From contig MU004182.1 in the NCBI GenBank assembly GCA_010093605.1, positions 1,800,358 to 1,864,357 on the forward strand: DNA of 64,000 bases, read 5' to 3'. Position 1 is the stretch's first letter; every line of letters starts with the position of its first letter. The translations under genes and the position numbers were made by a program. This document shows positions 34,991 to 47,638 of the stretch, in pieces. The stretch is from Lophium mytilinum. Taxonomy: Eukaryota > Ascomycota > Dothideomycetes > Mytilinidiales > Mytilinidiaceae. The notes below the pieces were generated by a model. That model had not been told where the DNA came from and ran no database searches. It saw nothing but the letters and a program-made list of their open reading frames with translations.

Positions 34991-36818
34991 CCGTACGGGT
35001 CATCTTAAGAATTGATTGTTGAACAAAATAGTTTACTACTTACAGCCTGAAAGAATGCGCCACACTTTAGCTTAGTAAATTCAGAGGACGCTAAAAGGTG
35101 AATGCGTGCCATGGGGATATGTGTGATCAAGATAATCCTACTGTCTAATATGTGGGACGGAGATATCAAACCTGGACTACATGTGGTTACATGCTTCTGA
35201 TGCCATCTTTCCCCTCAGAGGCTCATGCATACACGTCTACCATGATCCACCATCCCGTTGAGCGAACGATGTTCCTGATAGTGATCTCTTGTCCATACTA
35301 AAGATGATGAAAAGGGCTCATAAGGATCGTAGATGCCTAACATTTGATGAGAAGTATATGTTGAATGCAGGCGGTGGAGACCGATATTATCCCTACCTCA
35401 TTATGGGTGGAGATTGTCTTATTCGAATGCTCCACTGTGCCACCTAACTCCGCCTAGTATCATGATGGGCGGAAACGAATTGTCTTCCATGTTACGCTCT
35501 TTCGCTGCTGTCAAAAAGGCCTCCCTACAGGTTTCTTCAAGATAGCGGGATTGGAGACTCGGTTAGCTTTGATGAATACCTTGACGGTTCCAGCCGACGC
35601 ATTGGCGTCGAGTTGTAAAGGTGTCGAGGGGCCGTTAGAATACACAAATAGAACGGAAGCTCGGACCGCAAGCGGGCAACGTCTGTTCAACAGCCCCATC
35701 CTGCTACAGCGTCTTCATCCTCCGCCATTTATCGACGCCCTCGCAACTGCATTACTAGCTGATCATTCCGTCATCTTGCTAATATATCCCCAAACCCTGA
35801 CTTCAACTTTGAGATGGCTTTTTGACGCTGACTGGCTAAAGTGAGTCGAAACGATGAAAGAACATCCACCTGGGGTGACAGTCGAAATGTCTTTCAGATT
35901 CTCCACTAAGCTCAGCGAATTTTGAGGCTGTAGTATGGCATGAGTGGTCGCTCTTCCAACTGGTTTCGTTTTCGAAATGCTCTAAAGTCGTGTCTTCTTC
36001 TCAGGAAGTACCAATCGATGTTCTGTTCATCCTGCGACCATTATACTCCCGCCTAAAACCATACCTACAGTTAACCAGCCTAGCTGAGAGCTTTTGTCAG
36101 AGCCTGATCTTGAAATAGGAAATGGGCGCTGAACCTCGCCTTTCGGGAAATCCAACACGCTTCAACCAACACAGCCCCGCGGAACGCCCCGAGGTGCTGT
36201 TCGCTGCAATCGGCCCCAGAGGACCCAAACACCACACCCTTCCACGTTCCCACACTTTTCGAGCACCTTTGTCCAGGAAAAGCCTAAAAGACCGTGCCGA
36301 TTGTTTTCTTCGTTTCAAGATCAGGATACTCGGCTTTGACAGCGCCAGGCATCGTCATCGCATGACGAAATGGTCTAATCATATCCGCGGGTTTTGTTGG
36401 ACAAATAGCAACTCACCTACTGTTTCCTACGGCTGGAGCCTCTTGACATGGAGCTGTCCTAGTTGGATGGGTATCAATGCTTCTCCTGGGGCCTTCATTT
36501 TCTAGTATTGTCTCGTAATGCGAGTGGCTTTGAACCCTTTCCGCCCCCACTTACTGGACGGCGAAAAAAATCAACGGATTAAGCTTTCCAGCCCAGAAAC
36601 TGATCTCTCCGAAACGTGACCCATGCTTCTTGAAAGTGCTCCCAGAAGCTTGTTCCAAACGTAGATCCCAACCCATGGAGCTGGCCTCAGATATAAAGTC
36701 AACAGTTCTTTGCTTTAGGTACTCAATAATCTACCCAATTGATACTCCAGCATATGCAGCTATATCTTCCACAGTCTCTTCAGCTCTCACCACCGTTCTC
36801 CATTGACTTGACGTCGAA
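34991..36818. other. Intergenic region upstream of the secreted-protein gene
   Basis: No supported gene. Frames at 35551-35844 and 36122-36505 (+) have no recognisable motif. A TATA-like ATATAAAG at 36691-36698 lies about 125 bp upstream of the secreted-protein start and is the likely core promoter. Confidence 0.4.
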
Positions 36819-37514
36819 ATGCACCTTTGTATCATTCCCATCTTTGTTCTTCTACTCGCCGGTTTCTCGGAGGCAGCGCCATGGAAGCATTGGCACGGTT
36901 ATGAAAAGGCATCGACGACGACCTTGGTATCCACAACTCCAGCGTGGCATAAACATCACCACAAGCCGACTGGCGGGTGGTTGCCGTTCGTACTTCTTTT
37001 ACTCGGTCTGAACGGACATACGAGGTTAATTTTTCTTCTAGTCACCAACCGCCAAATTGTGCGGCCGTGACAGCCTCAGCTCCACCGTTAACATGCATAA
37101 CACCACACAAACCGTGAGTTCCAATCTACAATCATGTATACTACCGTTACTAATTCTAGCGCAGCCCTCACTCTACAGCGACGCCTCCTCCCCACGTTCC
37201 TTATCCAACAGACGGGCCCGGCGGATGGAAGGAACCGTACTGCTGGTCCAAGATCCTCGACGATGGGCCTCATCCCACCCACCACAAATTCCATTACGGT
37301 GACTTCTTGCCTTGGCCTAAAACAACGTAAGCCATCCCAAAGATCCCCGGCATTTGATGTTCTTTCTGACTTTGCGGTGATTAGAATTATTCCGTGCTAT
37401 CCTGTCACGGGGTCAGGTACAGTCCACACCAAAGTGACCGACAGGCCAACTTGGGCAAGCTCTGGAAACTGGCCTATCCCCACGCAGCCACCTGTGTACA
37501 TTCCAGTTTATTGA
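36819..37514 (+). CDS. Small secreted His/Pro-rich protein, candidate effector, four exons
   Basis: Model join(36819..36989, 37042..37113, 37160..37326, 37385..37514), 179 aa. The three introns (52, 46, 58 bp) are GT-AG and their phases agree only in this combination, ending with a clean stop. The N-terminus MHLCIIPIFVLLLAGFSEAA is a typical signal peptide with a likely cut near SEA/A-P. The mature part starts with a Trp/His-rich segment (WKHWHGYEK, WHKHHHK), continues with Pro/His/Gly-rich sequence (TPPPHVPYPTDGPGGWKEPYCWSK, HPTHHKFHYGDF) and ends PPVYIPVY. Only three cysteines remain after cleavage, fewer than in typical disulfide-rich effectors. I recognise no family. The histidine clusters suggest metal binding, as inference. 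Unspliced, the gene breaks into two unrelated frames and would easily be missed. Confidence 0.7.
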
Positions 37515-38225
37515 AGGATTATGTTGAAGGTTTCTGTCTTCATGGAATAAGTGGATCTTGTGAGCAGAGATTATGCTATGCTTCGCATTGAGGATGGTGT
37601 CTTTCGTCTGAAAACATCACCAAAGTCTATTCGTCGGGGCTCGACATGCTTTGATAGGATCGTGAAAGATCTCGCTATCTCTAACTGCATTCTCGCGCCT
37701 CAATGTCTCTGGAAAGCTTGTTTTCACAAAGCAAGAACGCCATATCAGTGTTCAGTTCAATTCGTGCAGTGTGAATCTGAAACACGGCCTCTGATTGGTC
37801 GATCGTGCTCGTTGGAATATTTCCCTTCCAGTTTCCCAAAAACCCTTGAAAGTGATGGCTATGCTTAGATGGCCAGCTGAGCACAAGCGTCTGCTATCTA
37901 GGATTCTTTGTTATTTGTGCTATGTCCTTGGATTAAAATATCTAGGGATTATGATATGGCAACCTTCCAAGTGATAGCGCTCGAGCGCTCAAACTCTTGG
38001 CATCTCCGCTCGCATCTCCGCGTCCCATCTGATCGTCAGACTTCGCAGCTCTCGCGCTCTCAATTTGTCCCAACAAGATGCTCCAATTCACCAAAAGCAT
38101 CGGCCGACTTGCCTTATGAGGCGGCACCCAATTGCGATATGTTAGCACAAGTCATCTATTCTGGCTGTAGGTCATCCGTTGAAATTTTTTGAAGACTCGA
38201 CCCATTGACTCAATCACAGTGTGGA
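37515..38225. other. Intergenic region
   Basis: About 0.7 kb between the secreted-protein stop and the helicase start. Short open frames here (for example 37551-37868) have no recognisable content. Confidence 0.45.
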
Positions 38226-41200
38226 ATGCGAATTCTTCGCTCGCATGCGAGCCGGCTTCCTCTACGCGACATGTCAGTCAAGCTACGATGTTCCTCCGCT
38301 CTGGCTAGTGGCAGCATCCTAAACTTCCCGCGAAACTCGCACTTTTTACGAATACTTGACCGCCGTGACACCCCTCTAGGCCGGACATGGAGAGGGAGTC
38401 GTGCACTCCATTGCTCACCGACCCTACAGCGGGGTAGTACGGCATGGAAAAAGGAGCAGCGCCTAAAAGATCGGGAGGCTTTGCATGGAGGAGACGCCCG
38501 GTTGGAATCTGCATCTGCTCCAGATGAGAGAGCTACCCAGACCATACCGCGCAATCCCTATGTTCGTTCGATTTTCGACATCCTGGACTCCGAAAACAAG
38601 TCACTTTCCGATCAATTGGACGTAGAGACTGCCAAGAAGATTACCGAATTGAAAGTTCTCAACTTCCTACGCAACGGAACAATTTTGCAGGAGTGGTCTC
38701 CGGATGCCGGAGCACCTAGTGCTTTGTCGCCTCTATATCCAGAAGCACCTCAGATGCTGTTTCATGGACCTTTCGTAGACTGGGAGGCTCTGACTGGGGG
38801 GGCAATGGTCGCTTCCAATAGTAGGGCTTCCACGTCTCCAAAGACATCGCGCTTAGGCAGTTGGAACGTGTCCTGTACAATTGGAGAGAAAAAAATCGAC
38901 GTTCACTTTAATCCTCACATACTGTTCACATGTGTAAGCCCGATCCAGATTTATCAGCATCGCAGCTCCATCTAACACAACCAGTGGTGGCGATTCACAC
39001 GCCCAATGTGGGTTTCAGCATCGTACGTTCTTGCAATATTACATTCCCGTGAAGTATTACGTTCGATATTCCCTTCGGAGAGAAGGTTGAGCAGCTTACG
39101 CGAAGTCAACGTGACAAGCCACACTGGGAGCAGATCACCGAGTATCCAAGATGGTGATCACAGCAGCAACGAGCTCTCTGAGGATTGGACTACTAACTGG
39201 CTCAAAAGCTTGGGGATGTACTCCTTGACAGATGTCATAAAGCATTTACAGTGGGTAGACATACTTGACCTGTCCAGAGAAGACTTGCTGGAGCTCGGAG
39301 TGACCGACAAGAAGGAGCGGTCACGGATGGTGAAGGTAAGTCAGATTTCAATTTTAGCTTCAATCAACTTGAAATAATCACAGTATGCTAACAGCATGCA
39401 CATAGACTTTCGAGCGATTAAAAGTGAGTAGGACAAACGTACAATCAACACCTCAATACCCGAGCATAATGGGAGCATCGGAAGGTGTAGGTATTTGGTC
39501 AAGCATACAGCTTCCAACGCGTATGGAGTACCCTTCGGTACCTCGCGCTATCTTTTCTCCTATTCTTGCTGCGAGACGTGGTTGGAAGAGGTTATCGGGC
39601 GGACGATTATCCGCCGGGACGGGAAAATCTGAAGAAACCGTCAAGCATGGTGTTCGTCATTGCACGCATACCCTATCCTGCCAGCTCGCGGATGGCACCG
39701 AGTTAATCGGCCTCGGTAACGCTACTACTTTTGAGGCGGCAAAAGGCTATGCTGAGCTTCATGTTTGGAGTCAGCTACACACTCTTGGAATCATCCCGAC
39801 ACTATTCCCTAACACGGACGAGCTGAGTCACGAGCCAAGATTACCCTCAGATCCTGGACTCATTTCGAGCTTCGGAGCCCCAACTTTGCTGTTCTCGAAG
39901 GAGCCCGATCCAAAATTTCCAGAACCTGCCCATCAAACGTGCGAACACCAAACACCCGTGTACTTCGCTGAAACGGTTACTCCGGTGAATCAGGAAAGGG
40001 AGCAGTCCGTGAGCGATGCCAAAAATCACGATGTCGGATCAATCATCATCGAATCATCACCGTCGAAATTAGATGAGGCTTTTAATCTATTCCAGCGTCT
40101 GAATTCCGTTTCACGGAAACCCTTAATCTGCGTTTACATCTACTGTGCAAAACTCGGGGAAATCCCAATCGTTCAAGTACAAAAAAGCGGACATTTAGTG
40201 GAGTGCAGAATCACCATTCCTGAACAAAATTTTGAAGTCGTGAGCTATGGTTCCACTTTTACGGTAGCGGCAAAGAATGCTGCCGTCTCATTCGTCGAGC
40301 AAATCAAGACCAAGGCTCGAACCGAAGCATACGACGCCATCGACAAAGAGCTTTTCATGATAAACAGCACGAACGCTCCAGGTTTGACCCGGCTACTCCA
40401 AAGTCATGATCTAGCCGGCCTCTACTACCAATCTTCCATGATTCCTGTCCAGCTGGGCGGCGGTTGGGAATCACAAGCGTTAATCGAAGGGCAACCAGTT
40501 GCTCCAGCTGTTCATTGCTATCGCAGGGATTGGGCAGAGAATTTGGCTAGATTGGCAGTCTTGGTCGCAAGTGCAAAGTCTCAACCAGACTTTGAACATT
40601 CTTCACTTTACACATCACTTGGCAATCGCAGCTTTGCTTCTCTGAAGATCCCCGACGAAGAGATCACGGAGGGCTCTGAATCGGAGCAAATCGAACTAGA
40701 TCAAGTGGTATCGGATGAGACATTGTCGGATAAGATTGTTTCGGACAAGGAAGTGATCGCCGCGGATAGTTTGCAACTTTTGGACAAACTAGAAGATTCG
40801 AAAGCATTAGCCTCCGCCAATGCTGAACCCCAAGTCAGTCAACTTGGTGATGAGGACATCCCAATGTCCTGCCCGGTTGGGAAAGATGCTAGCGCAGCCA
40901 TGTCGGATGCAGCAAAAGATGTTTCGGCTCTAGGCAGCAACATTGATTCCCTTATATCATTGCGCAACGAGTATTCTACATCATACGGGAATGAGGTTCT
41001 CTCTCCCAAAGCGGCCACGACCCGAAACTCAATCCTAAAAACTAGAGAAGCGAGGTCACGTAGCGATCCCAGTCGTTCGGAATTGATATCGAAGCAAATG
41101 AGGTTACCTATACGCAGTTATCGAGATGCATTACTACAGCTCATTGACGACAATGCGTACAGCATCGTTGTTGGCGCAACTGGAAGCGGCAAGACTACGC

Positions 41201-44031
41201 AGGTGCCCCAGATTCTTCTAGAGGATGCCATCGCAAAAGGGTTCGCGTGTGCGGCTAACATTGTCTGCACGCAGCCGCGTCGTATTGCTGCTACATCGGT
41301 AGCAAATCGGGTCGCAAAAGAACGGAATGAGCCACTGATGGATACAGTTGGCTATCAAGTTCGGCACGATGCCAGGCTCCCTCAGCCAGGGGGCAGCATC
41401 ACGTACTGCACTGTGGGAATCCTTCTCAAACAGTTGCAGCAAGCTCCTGATGCGACTCTGGATTCTCTTTCCCACATTATCATCGACGAAGTTCACGATC
41501 GAGATTTATTGACCGATTTTACTCTAGCTACCCTGAAGACAGCTCTAGAGAAACGTCGGTTGGCTAAGAATACGTGCCCAAAAGTCATAGTCATGAGTGC
41601 GACATTGAACATTGAGCTCTTTTCCAATTACCTCATGCAACCTGGGCCTACCGGAAAACTGGAACCTTGCCCATGGCTCATGGTTCCTGGCCGAACATAT
41701 CCAGTAACGGAGAACCATCTTGAGGATCTTCTAGCGGAACTGAGCGATAACTATCCGCGAGAAGAGTTGTCTTTGATCTCTGAGGACAAGCAACTTAAGC
41801 AGTACGTCGATGCTGAGCTTGGCCTTGGTAAAGTTAGCGCCGAGGAAATTCCGGCTACTGAGGATGAAAGTGGTGAAGTTGAGAATCTTGAAGGTATGGC
41901 GTGTCTCTGCCGTTTGCTCTCTCATCACGCATTGGTTTTCTTTGATCTCACTGGTCCTCGATGGGGGACTTCAAGTCGATACTTCCTGATTGACTCTCGA
42001 GACTATGACATTCCTCTTTATATTTGCTTCGCCTACTCCCCATATCAACTTTTTCTTTACCACAATATCTCGACGTCTACTTGCTAAAATCTACTCCAGA
42101 ATCCACGACACCCAAAGTAAATAAGGAGTTGACATCATCCGCGACGAACGCACAAGAAACTAGCAAAGACTTGTCGCAAAGGGTGGTTCCTACCATATTA
42201 ATCGCAGCCACCATCGCCCATATTGCTATGAGTAACAAGCCTGGCTCAATTCTGGTCTTCCTCCCAGGAATGTTCGACATCATGAACGTGAAGAAGGCGC
42301 TTGGTAAGTGTCCCTTAGGCGTCGACTTTAGCGACAGGTCCCGATACAGGATCGTCATTCTTCACTCGACTCTCCGAGAATCACAAAATGAAGTCTTCGA
42401 CTCCGTTCCTCGTGGCGTGAGGAAGATAGTGCTAGCAACTAACATCGCGGAAACGAGCATTACCATACCAGATATTCAATTTGTGGTCGATTCTGGCAAA
42501 GCGCAGGAGATGCACTACAATCAGGCTAATCGTGTCACAAGCCTTGAACCTACTTGGATCAGTCGGTCAAATTGCAAGCAAAGAGCTGGTAGAGCGGGAC
42601 GAGTGAGCGAGGGGGTGTACTACGCCATGTTTTCGCGAGCCCGCTTAGATTCTATGAGAAATACAGCCAGCTCCGAGTTGCAGCGGTCGGACCTTCAAGA
42701 GACCTGTCTGACATTGAAAGCTCATTCGCCCACAACTTCGATCCAGGAGTTTCTTACACGTGCGATCGAGCCTCCTTCGCCCTCCAATGTCGCCAATGCC
42801 ATCGTAAGCATCCCCAGCTTGCTCACACAAAAGAAAACTAACGCCCTTGCAGCAAGAATTACAACTACTAGGCGCTCTCACTAAAGAAGAAGCCCTCACA
42901 CCACTTGGTAGCATTCTAAGCCGCCTTCCTATACACCCATCGTTAGCCAAAATGATCGTCCTCGGCATCGTCTTCCGCTGTCTGCCTGCCATGATTGTCA
43001 TCAGCGCTTCCGCCAACGAGAACCTCTTCAACGCCTTCACAGACGCCGAGAAAGCGCAGCGCAAAGAAAACTTCGAGGCTTTCAGCATCCACTCCCACAG
43101 CGATCACATTGCGCGCCTGACCCTCCTCCGCATCGGCCTCAAGATCCGCGAGGAGAGAGGCGAGACGGGCTTGGATGAGTTTGCGAAAGAGTATTTCTTA
43201 CGACGGTCTATCCTAGCTTCGGTATATCAGACAATGGACCAGATCTACACGATCCTCATCAACTCTGGTATCATGCCCCCTCCTAGTACCGAAGAAGACC
43301 CTGAAACGCAAGACCTCTTCCCAGACCTGAATGAGAACTCGAATAAGCAGGCCCTCATCAAAGCACTCGTGCTGGCGGGCTTTCAGCAAAACGTCGCTGC
43401 AACGCGGGGCAAGGGGCATATAGTCCGGTACGCGCACCAGGGGGAAGCCTTCATCACTGGGGACTCTGTCAATAAACTCCCTAGAAGTATGAGGACAAAG
43501 GCGCCGCACTTCCAAACGCTGGTCTATTCGTCGCTCCATGAACTGGCGGAGAGTAAGGGTCGAAAGTGCCTGCGGCAGACGAGTGTGATTTCGCCGCTTG
43601 TAGCGGCACTGTTTGGAAGTAGTCTGGAGAGGAAGGGGAGCTTGTTGATGGTAAACGGGTGGTTGCATTTGCGGATAGTGGGGGAGGAAGGCGAGGCAGA
43701 TGAGGGGTTGGCGGAGAGGGTGGTTGGGTTTAGGAGGGGGCTTGAGAGGGTATGTTTGCCCTTGTGTTTCTGTTTGCGGATTGTGTGCCACTATTCTAAC
43801 ACATGCTAGGTACTTTCCTCCGCCTATCTTTCAATGGCTCAGCGCCAAGCGACAGGCCAACCTTACACTATCGACTCCACGCGTGACGCGTTCATCGACA
43901 AGGCTATCGACCTGCTCTGTTACAAAGACGAATCGCAACACGTGGAGGATGTCAAAGAAGATGAAGAACAGCATTTAGAAATCTCAAAAGAGCAGGCGGA
44001 AGCCCTAGGGTGGATGGACGAGAGTGAATAG
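38226..44031 (+). CDS. DExH-box RNA helicase with SAM and dsRBD-like regions, likely mitochondrial
   Basis: Model join(38226..38933, 38985..39335, 39406..41893, 42100..42803, 42853..43749, 43810..44031), 1,789 aa; the frame closes exactly. The N-terminal ~75 residues are rich in Arg/Ser/Leu with few acids (MRILRSHASRLPLRDMSVKL), resembling a mitochondrial presequence. A SAM-like domain is at about 304-359 (WTTNWLKSLGMYSLTDVIKHL...LLELGV), followed by two dsRBD-like segments (CQLADGTELIGLGNATTFEAAKGYAE and CRITIPEQNFEVVSYGSTFTVAAKNAA). Helicase core: Walker A GATGSGKT (K949), motif II DEVH (from D1047), SAT motif MSAT, motif V TNIAETSITI, motif VI QRAGRAGR (from Q1343), then HA2/OB regions. 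Introns are 51, 70, 206, 49 and 60 bp; the 206-bp one (41894-42099) lies in the linker between RecA domains and is the least certain. The layout recalls dsRBD-bearing DHX30/DHX9-type helicases. Two genes merged by a missed boundary near 39.4 kb is the main alternative. Confidence 0.8.
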
Positions 44032-45964
44032 GTCAGGCTATTTCGGTTATCTCGGGCATCTCGGTTGTTGCGTTCTAGCGTGCATTGCAACCGTATCAAG
44101 GTAGAGTGTAGATTAGTGTGGCATACGTGCATCGGGTGGAGTTCTGATAGCATTTGGGTTAGCAAAGGTTGAATCGGTCGATTCTGGGAGAAGAGGGATG
44201 GGTTGGGTGTACATTAAGAGACAGGCTGCAGCACAGCGCAAGTAGCTAGGCACATTGGGTTCATATCGAGTATTGACGTCTACGCTCAAAGGCTGGAAAT
44301 GTTATCAAAATGATAATTATGAGGTTCTACAACACTGAGGAGAGATGGTGGGAAAGCTTCAAAAACGGAGTCATAGCTTTAATACGGTTACACAGTGCGC
44401 GTAAGTTTCGTGGCAAAGTGTCCATTCCGGTGAAGTGCGGCTGTGGTGGGATATTTATTTCATCAGCTACCAGTAGCCCTTTATTGGTGGCATGGTAGTG
44501 AGTAGCAACCGGTGGCGGGTAGATCTCGGGCTGACTCGACCTTGTAACAACGACGATATTGGGATACTGGAGTTGGGAAGGTCGTGACGATGCGTAGCAC
44601 CCCTTGGCAATGCTGACGCGGGGCGACAAGGTTGTGACAGGCTCACACGCTCCACGCTCTACTTTGATTAGTACTTGGCTGTCCTAGGCGAGGACAGCAT
44701 GTTCTTTTGTCTTTAATAGTAAGATGGGCTTGTTGCAAATGATACTAATATGGCGCTCGTTCAGGGCCATTTGAACCTTCTCGGACTTTTAAGCAGACGA
44801 GATACATTTCTTCGTCTCTAATTCGTTGCTTCGCGAAATTCATGATCCTACGGGTACGCCGAGGACGTGGAGAACGCTGATTCTGTTTCAATTTGCGTCT
44901 TATAGCAGCGGAGATCGGTGGATGTTCTAGAAGAAGCCTGCTTATGCGCAAGTGCGGGAACAACGGAACGACTAGATGGAACGAGGCAAACGATAGAGCA
45001 TTGGGTCGGCTGTTTTCCCAGATTGGACAAATAGACGCGTCGATCTAATTCTTGATGGAGGAGGAGGGAGGCAATTGTCGTCAGCAAAGAAAGTGGCATT
45101 CATGTCAGCATGATCCTGAATTGACCGCAGGATTAAGACCCAGTCGCGAACGTATACTGGAGAATGTACTGACAGAGCTGTGATTGATACATCCCGAGTG
45201 TCTCGTAAGCAGCATCAGCGCTGGAGCTTACTATGTAGAGGTCGTGAATATAGGGTTGTTCTCTGCCACTTGCAAATACCAGTTCCCTAACTGCCCCATT
45301 CAGCTCGTCTCACGCCCCCCGTTCTCCGCTTTGTCTTACCTTCTACCTAACTACCGGCATCGCCGAAACCGACATTACGAGCATTGGTACGACGCCATAC
45401 CGGCCACTGATCGTGATCATGGCGCCTTGTCCGGTCCAACTCCGTCGCAGACATATGAAAAGGCGACGCGCACATGACAGGTCGTCACTAATCTTTACCA
45501 CCCCCTCCTTTCCTCACCCGTCGCCGCCTGGAACTCCGAGTCTCGCAATTCACGCTCTTTACGTGTTAGACGTGCCGACTGCACATTACTTACCCTGCTG
45601 GTATCCTGACTGCTTGACCCAAGACCGACAACTCGTGCCGCATTAGCTGGAACGAACATCCTATCATCACATCCATCTAGTCTGCTGATACTCGTCGTCG
45701 ACCATTTGCCTTTTTTGTAGATACCTTCATTCCGCACAACCTGCCTTGCGAGTCCTCTATTGAGACGCCTGCTCCTTCATCGTCGCTTCTGCGTGGTACC
45801 TTTTACCACGACCGCGCAGATCCAACGCCTTCAAAGAAGAGGAGAGACACCCCAATTTATTGCGGACAGGTCTTCGAATAGATCTGATCCTAGTACATCA
45901 GTTCAATTCTCCCACTTCGCCTTGTTTTCTCCATTTCGCCAACTCTGAACACGAAAAGTCGAAG
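44032..45964. other. Intergenic region
   Basis: 1.9 kb between the helicase stop and the P450 start. The last ~600 bases on the + strand are C/T-rich, consistent with a promoter and 5' UTR for the P450. No gene is supported. Confidence 0.5.
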
Positions 45965-47638
45965 ATGCTCTCCTTCGTGTCATTGGGGTCGAAGTCCCCA
46001 GCTGTCTACATCCTCGCAGCATGTCTGATAGCACTTGTCGTTGCCAGCCGCATCCGTCTCTACCTGGTTCGAAGAGCATTCAAAAAGGAGCACGGCTGCC
46101 AACCCATCCAGGCTAAATGGCCTATCAAGGATCCCATCTTCGCACTAGACGTCATGCGTACCACCTTCAAGCGGGGCCGAGAAGGCAAGATCCTCGAAGG
46201 AGCCGCCGAGCGTTTTCGCCGCATGGGTTGCTACACCTACAAGTACGCCAACTTCACCACTCCGGTCATCTCGACCGCCGAGCCGGAAAACATCAAGACA
46301 GTCCTCGCTCTTCGCTTCAAGGACTACAGCCTCGGAATGCGCAAGCTTGCATTCACTCCATTACTAGGCCAGGGCATCTTTAATGCGGACGGCGAGACCT
46401 GGGCGCACTCGCGGCATATCATCCGCCCCTCTTTCGTGCGCGACCAGGTGGCAGATCTGAATACATTCGAAAGACATATCGCCTACCTGTTCAAAGCCAT
46501 TCCGCATGATGGAAGTACTGCCAATATCCAAGAGCTCTTTTTTCGTTTCACCATCGACTCGGCCACAGAGTTCCTGTTTGGTCAGAGCACTAATAGTCTC
46601 CGGGTCTACAAGCCAGGAGCTGGGCCACAGGAAGACGCGGCGTTTGCAGAAGCATTTGCCATCGCACAGAACGACGTAGTTGTACGAGGTCGGCTAGGGA
46701 ATCTTGCGATGCTGACCCGTAATAAGAAAGCACAACAGGCGATCAAGGTCTGCCATGAGTATGTCGACCAGTTCGTGGACGATGCTGTGCGGCATAACGA
46801 GATGACCGACGTTGAGAAAAAGGCGGCTGGTAGCGGGGAAAAGTACATTTTCTTGCACGAACTCGCAAAATCGATGAATGACAAAAAGAGCATGCGGTAT
46901 GAGGCACTGAACGTGCTGCTTGCAGGTCGGGATACCACGGCAAGCCTGCTGAGTAACATGTTCTTTGAGTTAGCAAAGCAACCTGCAATTTGGACGAAGC
47001 TACGCGAGGAAGTAGCACAGCTCGACGGCGTACCGCCCACGTATGAGCAGTTGAAGAGCTTGAAATACTTGAAATGGTGTATGAACGAATGTAAGTGCCC
47101 TCCAAGATCAAGTTTTCCATATCGATACATTTCACCGCATCAACGCCTTTCCGTATCTCACCTCATCTCTTTCTTCTCTTAAAATCTCTATTACACATTG
47201 CTAACACTTCTACTAGCGCTCCGCATCCATCCAGTCGTCCCCGGCAATTCTCGCCTCGCCGAACGCGACACCGTCCTCCCCCTTGGCGGCGGGCCGAATG
47301 GCATGTCGCCCCTCTTCGTCCCTAAAGGCACCCTTGTCACCTATTCACCCTGGACAATGCACCGGCGGCCCGAGTTCTTCGGCGAAGACGTCGAAATCTT
47401 CCGTCCTGAGCGGTGGGAGACTCTGCGCCCAGGATGGGAGTATCTCCCCTTCAACGGAGGTCCACGCATCTGTCTGGGCCAGCAGTACGCGCTCGCGGAA
47501 GCCGGTTACGTGACGGCGCGGCTAGCAATGCAATTTGAGAAGCTGGAGAGCAGGCAGCCAGGTCCGTGGAAGGAGGCCTTACAGCTGACGTTGAGTTGTG
47601 GGGGCGGGACGAAGGTGGGAATGTTTGCTGAGGCGTAG
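45965..47638 (+). CDS. Cytochrome P450, CYP52-like (alkane/fatty-acid hydroxylase type)
   Basis: Membrane-anchored monooxygenase, 515 aa, exons 45965..47090 and 47217..47638. The 126-bp intron (GTAAGT, GCTAAC branch, CTAG) splits the Ser codon of the ExxR motif; splicing restores MNESLRIHP. The start is the ATG just before an N-terminal hydrophobic anchor (VYILAACLIALVVAS). Diagnostic P450 features: I-helix AGRDTT (residues 320-325), ExxR E375-R378, PERW, and the heme loop FNGGPRICLG with Cys461. The sequence around YSLGMRKLAFTPLLGQGIFNADGETWAHSRHIIRPSF and the ending LSCGGGTKVGM fit the CYP52 clan, whose members hydroxylate the omega end of alkanes and fatty acids; the exact CYP subfamily and substrate are inferred. 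All catalytic residues are present. An MFS pump gene lies convergently 1.7 kb downstream. Confidence 0.93.

Noticed and set aside
36122-36505. 127-codon + frame upstream of the secreted protein
   Set aside because: Composition is not protein-like beyond chance, and no motif or splice partner was found.
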